Positions 22,986 through 32,855 of a stretch of DNA of 64,000 nucleotides are shown here, one piece after another (position 1 is the first letter of the stretch; every line of letters starts with the position of its first letter). This stretch comes from Chelydra serpentina. Taxonomy: Eukaryota > Chordata > Testudines > Chelydridae. Made by a program: the position numbers and the translations under genes. The notes beneath the pieces were generated by a model, which was not told the DNA's origin, made no database searches, and was given only the letters and a program-made list of their open reading frames with translations. The stretch is from assembly GCA_037349315.1 (NCBI GenBank), contig JBAIAC010000048.1, forward strand, positions 36,210,501 to 36,274,500. Reading direction: 5' to 3'.

Positions 22986-24130
22986 AGAGATGCAGAATCC
23001 ACCACTTCCCATGGTAGTTTGCTCCAATAATCATCCTCATTATTAAAAATGTGTGCAGTATTTCTAATTGTAATGTGTCTGGCTTCATCTTCTAGTCATT
23101 AGATCTTGTTATCCTTTTCCCTGCTAAATTAAAGAGTATTTTTAATATCCAGTGCTTTCTCCCTGTGAAGATAGTCTTTTTTATTAGCAGCAATTTTATA
23201 TTTACTTCCAGATAATTGACAAAAATATTGAATGTCAGCCCTAGAACTAATCCCTATGGAACCCCATGAGAAATGCCTTAATTTGATGATGATTTCTCAT
23301 TGACAACTGCTTTCTGAGATCTATCAGTCAGCCAGTTCTTAATTCATTTAATGTGTTTTATTGATATTGTATAGTGCTAATTTTTTAGTAAGAATGTGGT
23401 GTGGTACTCAGTCAAATGTCTTACAGACATCTAAATATTGTACATCTATGCAGTGACCTTTAGCAACCATAGTTGTAATCTTATCCAAAAATGAAATCAG
23501 GTTTCTTTAACAAGACCTACTTTCCAGAAAACCATGTTGATTGGCACTAATTATATTCCCATTCTTTAATAATTGAATCCCATATGGGCTTTGTTCGTTA
23601 TTTTTATGGGAACTGATGCCAAGCTAAACAGCCTGTAATTACTCATCCCATCCTACATGCTTTTTTGAATAGTGATATGAAATTAGCACTCTTCCAGTCT
23701 TCTGGAATTTCCATGGTATTGCAAGATTTATTAAAAATTAACATCATTGACCTCCTCAGCCAACTCTGTTAGAACTTTTGGGTGCAAATTATCCAGACTG
23801 CTGATTTTAAAACGTTTATCCCTAGTAAATGATGTTAACAACATCTTAAGTTACTAATGGACTGGAAAGTACTCCATCATCCTCATGTGATACATCACAT
23901 CATCCTGCTTCTTTCCAAATACAGAACAGAAGTAGTTATTGACATGCCTGCCTTTTCTTCAGTGCATATCAATTCTTTTATTTGGTATTATAAAAGAATC
24001 CTAAAATAAAGCCAGGCTGTAGGTTGTTTTATTTTTTCAATAACTCCCAACTTTTTGATAATATCAAGTTGAATTTTTATTTTAATGGAATGTTTCTTAG
24101 TAGATGTAACCCTTGGGCTACTGATTTTTC
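22986..24130 (-). mobile_element. CR1 LINE reverse-transcriptase region, minus strand
   Basis: On the minus strand, GAAGACTGGAAGAGTGCTAA near 23700 corresponds to the CR1 motif 'vPEDWKkAnv'. It is followed by text matching NYRPVSL, the 'hQHGF' region, the YLDFSKAFD region (decayed) and the GSVLGP/FNIFVNDL region in the correct order down to about 23200, with CR1 C-terminal 'LPWEVVDSASL'-like sequence at 22990-23010. Many stops. It abuts the plus-strand CR1 at 22985 tail to tail. Confidence 0.8.
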
Positions 24131-24183
24131 TAAATTAGGAAGCATTGAAGGACACAGAGCCATCCCTTAGGTATGTCAAATCT

Positions 24184-24322
24184 GGGCGACCGCTCCGGCC
24201 CCCGCACTTTGTGGGGCCCTGCGGGCCGGTGCAATTGGCCGGTGTGGTTGGTCCCGGAAGTGATGAATTCGTCACTTCCGCCTCGGGCCCTGCACCCCCC
24301 TTAGGGACAGCCCTGGAAGGAT
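24184..24322. repeat. GC-rich palindromic MITE-like element
   Basis: A sharp GC island in AT-rich surroundings. GGAAGTGATGAATTCGTCAC is part of a near-perfect hairpin (CGGAAGTGATGAATTC / GAATTCGTCACTTCCG). It begins 'ctgggcgaccgctccggccc' and ends CCCCCCTTAGGGACAGCCCT, close to hAT-style CAGGGC ends. No target duplication is seen. Confidence 0.5.
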
Positions 24323-24584
24323 ATATAGGGATTCTCCCAGTATGCCATGATGTCTATATACAGTCCTGTGGCATTTACAGCAAACATCTTTTAGCTATCT
24401 TTATGGCTAAGCGGGAATTAAGCCCTAACACTAGTGGTACATTACCATGTACTCTGGAAAGTTAAGTGACACTGGTTTTTAAAACAGCTTGTAACAGATA
24501 CATACTCATGCAGTGGTATTTAGTATAATGAATATGAAACACCCTTTGCTTTGGATTTCTGAATTTTTATTTTCTTTAGCCAGT
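24323..24584. other. Unannotated sequence
   Basis: Nothing recognisable. Confidence 0.4.
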
Positions 24585-24589
24585 GTGTG

Positions 24590-24649
<60 letters not shown>

Positions 24650-24700
24650 ATTTGCATTAGAATCTCATAGGTTCATTCATGCATGCATATATATATATAT
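24585..24700. repeat. Microsatellites (TA)n, (GA)n and (TA)n
   Basis: An alternating TA tract runs directly into about twenty GA units up to 24648. A second CATGCATATATATATATAT tract lies at 24681-24700. The TA tract reappears after the LTR-like block at 25030-25041, which suggests the block inserted into it. Confidence 0.9.
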
Positions 24701-25029
24701 TGTGATACAGCATGGCCAGAAGGCAACAGGAGAGTGATCTAGGATGAGAAGTCTTATTCCCTGTAGATTAATTAAAAGCACCTGAAACCAATTAGAGCAC
24801 CTGAAGCCAGTCACCTGATAAAATCCCCCTGCTTCAATCAGCCAGGTGAGGAGTTGGAGCAGAGTGGTGAGGAGTTGGAGCAGAGAGCAGTTTGGAGGAG
24901 TTGAAGGAGAGTGATTTGGTGGTGGAGCAGAGAGCAGTTTGGAGGAGTTGAATCAGAGTGGATTGGTGTTGGAACAGAGAGCAGTTCGGAGGAAAGCAGA
25001 GGAGAGTTTTGAGAAGTGCTGCGGCAGGC
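24701..25029 (+). repeat. Probable solo LTR (gypsy type) with ~50-bp subrepeats
   Basis: Begins TGTGATACAGCATGGCCAG and contains a TATA-like CTGATAAAATCCCC near 24820. It then has imperfect tandem units built from GAGTTGGAGCAGAG and AGCAGTTTGGAGGAG between 24846 and 25000. It is embedded in a TA microsatellite on both sides (TATATATAT), consistent with insertion into that tract. No internal retroelement genes are present. The start is convincing; the exact 3' end (…GCGGCA or a few bases later) is not. Confidence 0.55.
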
Positions 25030-26329
25030 TATATATATATAGCATTTCATTGTGCTCCAGTAATTAGTCTGAATGACACAAGAATTTGATTAATGTTTTG
25101 CCACATTTGCTGGTCTGAAAGTTTCCTCTGGAGTCCCCATGCTTACAAGGAGCTTTGTATCACTACTGTGGTGTTCTCTCAGCATGGCAACAGTTTTAGT
25201 TTTAATTGTGCAACATACCTTTGAAACATGATTTTTTTGCATAGAGTTCATGGTATATTTGACCAAATGTTGGGTAATTTCTCAGGGGTCTGCCCACAAA
25301 ACCAGCTTACAGCATCAGGGCCTGAGTCCTTTCTTCACTCCTTGCTTCCTACCAGCTCCTCCCCAGGTGCCCTACCACAATCCCATCCTCAACTGTGGCT
25401 CAAGGGTGGCAAGAAGAAGTTTGAGTGCTGGCCTAGCCTGGGCCAGCAGCTCACCTCCATCTAGTGACAGTGCAGATGAGCTACCTATAGGCGAGTAATT
25501 CCCAGCTGTGCTTAGGGTCACTGACTCTACATGGACCTGACTGTGCTGGCTTGCTTGAGAATGGGGTGTTCTCTAAAAGGCTCATGGAAACCAGGGTGGC
25601 AGTATTATCATATGACAAAGATGGGGCATGGTGATCGAGCAGAATAACCACTTAGTCAGCTCACTGTCAATATCATCTGCTCAACTGGCTAGATGCTACT
25701 TGAAGGGGTCAGTCTATGAAGATTATATAAACTGGGGCAAAACAAACCAATGATTAAGTCAGACCATGCAAACGGGGACACTAATGGTTTTCAAGAATAC
25801 AGAGTCACCCTACAAATGCCCTAAGACCTATAGGACTTATATTGTCCTTGCAAACAGGATAGATATTTTAATAGGACTAAGCAGTGTGTACTAGCAACAG
25901 GGAATGCTTATGGTCAAAAAACAAGTACAAGGGACACAAAAAATGTTTGGAGAGGTAGAATACCCTACTCTGTCAGCCAAGAGATTACTTGCGCCTACAA
26001 GGTAGCTTTGGCAACACAACAGAAGGCTAGGGGAACTTTTCATTTTTGCAAATGCACCAGAAAAACAAATTATTTTAGCAAAAGAATCAGAAATTTTTAA
26101 TATTCCTGAAATGGGAAAAAAGCTATGAGCCAAATTATGTGCAGGTGCAGACTGACACAGCTACGTTGACTCCCATCAAGCTGTGCCATCTTAAAGCAGC
26201 AGAGAATGTGGCCTGACACTTCACCAGTTTCATGTTCCGTGCAGATAATTTAACCCAGCTCTTCTTTCCCCTGCCCTCCCCATCAGGACTTTCAGCCAGG
26301 TCCCACCACAGAGAGGGATTCATAGATTT
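25030..26329. other. Unannotated sequence
   Basis: No recognisable gene, RNA or repeat. Confidence 0.35.
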
Positions 26330-26440
26330 CATAGATTAATCAGTTCCAAGGCCAGAAGGGACCATTGTGATCATCTAGTTTGACCTCCTGTATGACACAT
26401 GCCACAGAACTTCCCAAAATAATTCCTTAAGGGAGAATGC
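26330..26440 (-). mobile_element. CR1 LINE 3' tail, minus strand
   Basis: 'cagaagggaccattgtgatc' and 'atctagtttgacctcctgta' are the reverse complement of a CR1 3' terminus, with the 'catagatttcatagatt' microsatellite-like end at its left edge. The copy is a very short 5'-truncated fragment. Confidence 0.75.
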
Positions 26441-27206
26441 GCTCAGATTCCTAGAGGTAGTAAGTGTTTGGGCATAATAAACCATACTGATCTCATTAGG
26501 GCTAAGAGGACTTCAGTTAAAAAGGAAAATGGTCCCTAAGAGGAGGCTGACAAACGAAAAAATATATATCACATTAACATTTTTGTGTCATAAAACTAAG
26601 AATTAATCATGTCCTCTTGGCTGACAGGCTGAGTGCTTAATCTTGAATATAGGCCCCAGCAGATGGTTTAATCTTTGGATTCTTTCCATTCAGGAGAAAG
26701 GCAGATTTAGGCTATTGCTAGATCAGCTCCTCCATGAATACTGGGAACTCTTTTTCTTTTTAGTATTATTGAGCATTTGCACTAGTATCTCATAGGCTCG
26801 TTCATGCAGCATGCACATACGGTCTGTGTAATTTATGGCTTTAGGAAATATTGGATCATGTTTGACACAATCTTACACTTGATGCAGGTGTGGGAGTGAT
26901 ACAATTTTTTCCCCACATGAAAGCACATTCAGGTGACTTTGGTCGTAAGGTGGTCTTGTAACAGAGTTGTGAACATGTGGCAGAACATGTCATGCTTCAT
27001 CAGTTAATTTGCAGAGAGACAGTAGTACACAGCTTTTGCATCATAAATGCAGTAAAATACAAACCCAAGAGATGAGAAAAATATCTGGGGAGTTGGATTA
27101 CTTTGTTTGGTAGTCCAAGAGAGCATAGCTTGAGTGGCACATAGACCTTGTGTGCTGGTGAGCTGAATTTCATCCCTAGGAATATATTGTAATCCAAAAT
27201 ACAAAC
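26441..27206. other. Unannotated sequence
   Basis: 26773-26815 is about 45 bp similar to 24647-24690 (see findings). Otherwise nothing. Confidence 0.35.
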
Positions 27207-27502
27207 AACTTTCAAACCGTACAAAAGCAGTTTCTCCTCCCTTGGTGTTCACACCTCAACTGCTAGAAGAGGGTCTCATCCTCCATGATTGAACTAACCT
27301 TGTTATCTCTAGCCTGACTCTTCCCTGCATATTTATACCTGCCCCTGGACATTTCCACTGCATGCATCCGACGAAGTGGGTATTCACCCACGAAAGCTTA
27401 TGCTCCAATACGTCTGTTAGTCTATAAGGTGCCACAGGACTCTTTGTCGTTTCTACAGATCCAGACTAACACGGCTACCCCTCTGATACTTAACTTTCAA
27501 AC
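27207..27502 (+). mobile_element. 5'-truncated Penelope-like element, 11-bp TSD
   Basis: The element is 27218-27491 between direct repeats AACTTTCAAAC (27207-27217 and 27492-27502). It holds only the PLE 3' region: the hairpin block at 27366-27405, 'acgtctgttagtctataagg', 'tgccacaggactctttg' and the tail 'gactaacacggctacc...'. The hairpin has a CCGACGA core, a GTGGG/CCCAC stem, GAAA, a GC/GC mini-stem and then TC, the best hammerhead-like fit of the copies here. Confidence 0.85.
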
Positions 27503-29076
27503 AGATTTTATAGTTACTTTGTTCCATTGCCTTCTCAAACATTTCTCCATGCCCTAACAACTCAATGGCCTGACTTTAATGGGAGTTCCACAGACAATGC
27601 TTACAAAATCAGACCCAATTGTTTTTTGCTTTTATTTCAGATCCTCCCTGCTCATGTGAAAATTCGGAGAACTGTGACACCTGAAAACTTGCAATGGATT
27701 TTAAGCAGAGTATGCTCCAGAGTATGCTTGATAGTTGATACGGCTCTCTCAAGCCCCCACCATGAAAGCATATGCTCTGAGCACAAGGTAGTTAGGAAAT
27801 GGGATTCCTCCTTGGCTGCTGCTGAGGAATCTCAAGGGGAAATTCTGAATCAGGATAACACCTTATCAGTGCAGCTGTCATTATCTAGCTTGATTCTGAA
27901 CCACTGAAGTAACTAGGAGCTTTATCATTGTGCTTAGTCTGTAGTCCCATTGTATGCATGGAGGGCCTGATTCTCTACTGTTTCACACCTTATGTGGTCA
28001 TTTAAACCTGTACAAAGCAGGTGAGAAACCAGTGTTTCACACCTGCTTTACACTCATTTTCAATAGGTGTAAATGATGACACCAGGTGCAAGGCAGTGGA
28101 AAATCAGTCTCAAAACACTTGTCTTCATTAGAGGGTTTTTTACCTTGAATTAACTGATTGCCAATCAATGTGAGGTAGTTAACACCTTTGTAATGGCTAG
28201 TCTGGTCACTCCTCAAAGGGCTACAAATGATTGTAATTTAGCCTAGGCTCCTTTCTAGAGTAAACCACAAACACTTGTAGCCTGAAACAAACATTTGGGA
28301 GGATGGAGACGAGCCTTTATAAATGTATTAACTGTGTCTAGTTAATGGGAAATCAATTAACTCCAAGATAAAAACTCTATTGTAGCCATACCTAGATGGA
28401 AAGGGTGTGTGGGGCAGGGACTAACATTTTCTTCTGTGTTTGCCCAGTATCTAGCACAGTGGGGTCCTGGTCCATTACTGGGGCTTCTAAGCACTAGGAT
28501 AATACAAATAAGTAAATAATCATGCTTTAAATGTACAAGTAACTCCATTTTCACTTGCCTCTTTTTGTTGGCAGCAGGCAAGCTAAGCTCCTCAAAGAAA
28601 CTGGTATGCTTGCTGTGAAGTCAGAGGTGAGGATCTGCTTTCAAAAGTTCAGCCAAGCAGTTTAAGTAATAAGTGCTCATCTAGTCCACATAATCAGTAA
28701 GAGCAAATCCTTTCCAAGTACTGAGCGGCCATTGCAAATATTGGTGAAATCAGTGGAAGTTAGTTAAGAGTGCTCATCACTGAAAAATCTTCCCCAAGCT
28801 GTATAGGTCTTGAATACAGGAAACTGGGGAGAGGGAGATAACCTATCAGTATCTGCAATAACTCCACCAATTGAGCTCTGTCTCCCACTGTGCCAAGTAT
28901 CTGGGATTAGTGAACTTCATGACTCATTACACACAGAGTGTATATTAAATGATCCATTCAAGAGATTCAACAGAGAAAACATGAAAGTAATTTATAATAA
29001 GCTCTTGGAAAATTTAAAACTTTATAAAGGCCAATGTGAATTATTATGAGGAAGCTGCAGGCTGTTTCTAGCATAT
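27503..29076. other. Mostly unannotated sequence
   Basis: A 126-codon open frame at 27527-27907 has no recognisable domain and I do not call it a gene. A long degenerate palindrome lies at 27965-28110 (GTTTCACACCTTATG..., ...AGGTGTAAATGATGAC). A second open frame at 28810-29049 is also unrecognised. Confidence 0.35.
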
Positions 29077-29324
29077 ACTACTGCAAAGGGCCCAGTGTGG
29101 TGGCGCATGCCTGTAATCCCAGCTGTTTGGGAGGCTGGGGTTGGCGGATCGCTCAGGAGTTCTAGGCTGCTGTGCGCTATGTCAATCGGGTGTCCGGTGC
29201 TACTGACAGCCTGGCCAGCGGGTAGTTGGAGGACTGGCTAGAACAACACATCTGACGTGTTGTGATCGGCGCTTTCTCTCGGTGAGGGCTGATAGACTGA
29301 TCGATGACAGTGACTACTGCAAAG
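29077..29324 (+). ncRNA. 7SL (SRP) RNA-derived retrocopy with unknown 3' half
   Basis: The element 29089-29312 is flanked by ACTACTGCAAAG (29077-29088 and 29313-29324). The 5' 120 nt align by eye with the 7SL Alu domain: GTGGTGGCGCATGCCTGTAA, TCCCAGCT, GGGAGGCTG, GCGGATCGCT, AGGAGTTCTAGGCTG, GTGCGCTATG, TCGGGTGTCC. The 3' ~95 nt do not match 7SL as I know it and hold a hairpin, ACAACAC/GTGTTGT. There is no poly-A tail. It is a retropseudogene rather than a working SRP RNA, because the S domain is missing. Confidence 0.75.
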
Positions 29325-29883
29325 AGGAGAGAGAGAAAACTTCCACCTTGGTATTTTCCTTCTTGGACCTTTGTAAAGAGGGCAGCTAATAACAAGAGTA
29401 ACTGTCATCTTACATACCCACTTATCATCCTATCAGGGTTACAGATGTGTCAGCACCTTCAGTCCAAGGATATGCAGTTTAAGAGGTTGATTCTACAATG
29501 TAATAGTCTGGTGAGTTAGCATTTGGGGATTCACTTCAGGAGTGTGTGTACAATTTGTTCTGCTGGGTATGATCAGCATACTACGCCCCTTTTTTGAATA
29601 AAGGGTCCAGCGGAGACCCTTGTCTGGATTTTTATTTTTATAGTGCATTTTAGGAATACATTCTACAGAACTGAACAACAAGAAAAACTTTAAGTGAATT
29701 CTATTCTATTACCATTCCTAGACCTCTCCCTGCCCATCACTTTAGTATCCAGGTGCCTTCCAGAAATGCATTGAGCAACAAAGCTTCCATTTGCCATGCA
29801 TGCTCAGTTGAACTTATCAGAATTTTTTCTCTTTTGTTTCAAAAACACTAAGGAAACAAACCTGCCAAAGCTGCCTGACCATT
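29325..29883. other. Unannotated sequence
   Basis: Nothing recognisable. Confidence 0.4.
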
Positions 29884-30116
29884 ATGTTCTGTGACGTGTT
29901 GTTGCAGTCGTGTTGGCCCCAGGATATTAACAAGACAAGAAGGGTGAGATAAATATCTTTTATTGAACCAACTTCTGTTGGTGAGAAAGACAAGATTTGA
30001 GCCACACAGAGCTGAAGAAGAGCTTTGTGTAGCTCAAAAGTTTGTATTTCTCCCCAACAGAAGTTGGTCCAATAAAAGATATTACCTCACCCATTTTGTC
30101 TTGCCAGCATGTTCTG
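29884..30116 (+). mobile_element. Second PLE-like family, head-to-head inverted copy
   Basis: The minus-strand arm at 29933-29992 and plus-strand arm at 30045-30105 are inverted copies of one terminus (plus version: 'ccaacagaagttggtccaat', 'aaaagatattacctcaccc'). The left arm continues into a 'gtcgtgttggccccaggat' tail. Between the arms is CTGAAGAAGAGC...GCTC, equivalent in position to the terminal hairpin of the other PLE family. ATGTTCTG flanks both ends (29884-29891 and 30109-30116), a possible 8-bp TSD. I class it as PLE-like by architecture. No coding sequence is present. Confidence 0.65.
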
Positions 30117-30572
30117 GTAATTCAATTGCAGTATTTAGCTGCATGCTGCCATTTCCAGCTCTTAGGAACTTCTTGGATGTTTTCTGCAAAATTCTTTTTT
30201 GTTGTTGTTCAAAATGTCATTTTAAAAAAGCAAAATATCATAATATGAAAACACTGATGACAAAAGGCAAAAAGAATTATACCTTTTCCATGAATTAGCT
30301 GAAGGATGTGTGACAACTTTGAAATCATGTAGAAGAAAGCAAGCATTAGAAAGTTATGCTCCTTATCTCTCCTCCATACCACAGGCTTATTTCAGTTCAT
30401 AAATTCTAATTCAGACCATTCAAGCATTTCTTCCGAGCGTATATCTAAACCCAGCACTTTACCACTCAGATATGTTTTCTTCAAGGTTATCTACATAAAC
30501 ATCAATGGCAGTGAAAGGTTGTTTACTTTGGAGACAGGGCATATGGTGGTGCCAAGGGTTAACATGAAGGAG
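30117..30572. other. Unannotated sequence
   Basis: Nothing recognisable. Confidence 0.4.
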
Positions 30573-31239
30573 AGGGATGCTAGTAGTCCTATTGAAAATT
30601 CCAGGGGAAGTGGGCAGGCATAAGCCCGCCCGTGGCTAAAGGATCCTCCCCCAGCCTTTGGAGAGGATCCACTGAGTCCTGGAACTCAACTGACTACAGG
30701 AGACAACAAAAAAGAAAACAAGGGTGGGTGTGAAGGTCAAAGGGTCAAAATGAGAGAACCTAAAGGTGACACCGAGCAGAGAACCCCGGACAGCGCCCAC
30801 TGCTCCTCGAAGGTGTCAAGGGAGCCAGCAGCCGCCACCCAGAGGAACTCTGCCTGGATGCGTGAACGGACTGAGGAGCGGAAATAGGCCCCAAAGTTGG
30901 AGGAAACCCTGTCGGCCAACCTCCTCTCCCTGGTTTTGTAGATGTCCATTTTGGCCAGGGCTAGGAGGTGGTTGATAAGGAGGTCCCATGACTTTGTGGG
31001 GTCACGGATAGGGAGTGCATAGATGAACAGGTGGGGGGAAAAGTGCAACCAAAAACATAATAATATCTCCAAGAGGAGCCAGAATAGGGGCTGCAACCTG
31101 GCGCACTCCAGATATACGTGCGCCAGGGTCTCCCTCATGCCGCAAAAGGGACAGGTGTCTGGGAGGGGCGTGAACTGCGCCAAGTACAGTGCTCACGGCT
31201 GATGTCCTCGGTGGGCCATGGGAAAGGGATGCTAGTAGT
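30573..31239 (-). mobile_element. 5'-truncated Tx1/L1-type LINE, 15-bp TSD
   Basis: The insertion is 30588-31224 on the minus strand, flanked by AGGGATGCTAGTAGT at 30573-30587 and 31225-31239. It carries the last part of ORF2 (31183-30737) and about 150 bp of 3' untranslated sequence. The long exact duplication and 5' truncation are hallmarks of target-primed reverse transcription. There is no poly-A tail. Confidence 0.85.
30737..31183 (-). pseudogene. LINE ORF2 C-terminal fragment with CCHC-like motif
   Basis: This 148-codon open frame contains DTCPFCGMRETLAHVYLEC at residues about 9-27. That is the Cys-Cys-His-Cys pattern (C-x2-C-x8-H-x4-C) at the C-terminus of Tx1/L1-type LINE ORF2 proteins. 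IYKTRERRLAD and SSVRSRIQAEF follow, then a serine/leucine-rich end. The open reading continues in frame upstream of the first Met with LYLAQFTP, but a stop lies just before it and the reverse transcriptase and endonuclease are absent because of 5' truncation. It is intact over its length, which suggests a fairly young copy. Confidence 0.75.
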
Positions 31240-31328
31240 ATGTCATGGGCAGCTAGTTATACTTGCTGACAGCTCACTCTCAGAAACTTTTTACAGCTTA
31301 AAAATAATCTTCTCCCTTAGCTTTCAGT

Positions 31329-32013
31329 GTGTTTCTAACAGGGTGGCTTGCTTGTGCTCTGTAGACTGGAAAGCCTGGTGCTAAACCAGTCCTGATTACA
31401 GAATGGGCCCCACCTGCGAGAAATCAGGTGATTCCCATTAAAAGGAGCCAGGCCTAAGGGAGCCCAGCTGGGTGGGAATGGGAAGAGACTGTAGGAAGCA
31501 AAAAGGTTCCTGAGCAAGAAGGGAGGTCTGGAAGAGACCCTGAAAAACTGGGAAAAAGACCAGGCAACCCAGAAGGGAAATAAGAGGCCAGGTTGAAAGT
31601 GGCCAACGGAAAACTGCAATATGGGTAGAGGATTCAACCTAGCTACATTGTACAGAGCCCTGAACTGGAACCCTGATAGAGGGTGGGATGGGCCTTCCTT
31701 ACCAGCCCCAAGGATGGGGCATGCAATCCCATCATGAGGGTAGTTGAGCCCAGCAAGGGGGCTGCAGATGGAACCAAGGACTGTCTGAAGCAGCCCAGAG
31801 AAGGCGGAAGTTCTTTTTGTTTCTGTTAAGGACATTTTGGGCAATTGGGACACCGGAAGGGGGGGATTCAAGACTGTGACTTGGCTAGAGGGCCGAGTTA
31901 CTAGACTGAAACTGCTATAGCAACTGTAGATGGGGTGTGTGTGATCCCAGTGATAGAACCGCGAAGCCATGCCTGCCCATGAGGGGCGCATAGTGGTGAG
32001 TAGACTCTGTTAC
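31329..32013 (+). repeat. Possible solo LTR
   Basis: The stretch ends GTAGACTCTGTTACA, which suits an LTR end, and has G/A-rich leader-like text with 'gggccgagttactagactg'. The minus strand is open for 218 codons (31335-31991) but with no domain, so I read that as chance. The 5' boundary is uncertain (a TG at 31329 or about 31376) and I could not match a target duplication. Confidence 0.4.
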
Positions 32014-32138
32014 AGTGACGAACATTCAAGTGGAGTTCTAGGTGCTGTGCTTTACCCTCATGAGCCGAAATTGTCCTCCTGGTGTTCTGTTCCAGTTCTA
32101 AAGCAGCAGAAAGAATATTGATCCATTTTTTCCCCCTA

Positions 32139-32234
32139 GTATCAGAGGGGTGGCCGTGTTAGTCTGGATCTGTAGAAGCAACAAAGAGTCCTGTGGCACC
32201 CTATAGACTAACAGACGTATTGGAGCATAAGCAT
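32139..32234 (-). mobile_element. Penelope-like element terminus, minus strand
   Basis: AGTATCAGAGGGGTGGCCGT, TGTTAGTCTGGATCTGTAG, 'agtcctgtggcacc' and 'gactaacagacgtattggag' are the reverse complement of the terminus at 27.4 kb and 56.7 kb. It stops inside the GCATAAGC of the terminal hairpin, so only the last 96 bp were copied. Imperfect TTTTTCCCC-like repeats flank it. Confidence 0.8.
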
Positions 32235-32855
32235 ACATATGTCTGTTTTTCCCTAAGTCGTCAGATTCGTATTTTGGATCCAATTTTAGTGGGTGTCATA
32301 CACTGACAGAAACCACAGAACTGGATTTTAAATACACTTTGTTTTTAAAATTAAAATTTGGAGATTCAATTAAAACCAATTTAAGAGTAAACAAATGACT
32401 GTTTCATTCTTTTCTGCTCTTCTCTTTATAGGTTTTAGAATTTTTCAGGACCTTTCTTGTTCTGAATCAGTTCTTCTGAAGACAGAACTTCCCATTTCTT
32501 TTTCTCCTTTCATTTTTTTAATACTTTTCTTTCTCTTCTCCCTTCCTTCCCTATACTTTCCTTTCTGCAGTATCTGTTTTGTTTCATTTTGATGATCATG
32601 AACATTGTCAGATTAAAAGCTCCGAAGCTGGAATCCTCTCTTTATCCACAGGACAAAGATTATGCAATGCAGGAAACAGCAGTGCAAGCTATCCCAATAA
32701 AGGGTTTGGTTTTTAAATTATATTTCCCTATGTGTAATTTATTTTAAATTTGTGTGAAGTGTGTGGGCTTTAAAAGTTAAAGACTACTTAGGTCAACTAC
32801 AGGTACTCAAGATGGCAGGGCCTGGGGAAATTCATCCTAGGGTACTTCAGGAATT
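32235..32855. other. Unannotated sequence
   Basis: Contains a pyrimidine-rich stretch at 32495-32570. Nothing else is recognised. Confidence 0.4.

Noticed and set aside
27366..27405. Calling the PLE hairpin an active hammerhead ribozyme
   Set aside because: The essential U4 equivalent is C, an extra base precedes stem II and helix I pairs poorly. Reported only as a hammerhead-like motif.
27527..27907. 126-codon frame with an acceptor-like 'tttatttcag' in it
   Set aside because: No domain, no clear donor, and the frame crosses the acceptor. Considered as an exon and dropped.
29089..29312. Primate Alu contamination
   Set aside because: No left/right Alu dimer, no A-tail, many differences from Alu, an unrelated 3' half and a local TSD. 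It is a genuine insertion at this locus.
31335..31991. 218-codon minus-strand frame
   Set aside because: Second-longest frame in the window, but with no recognisable domain, low-complexity Pro/Leu/Ser composition and a position inside LTR-like sequence. Not supported as a gene.
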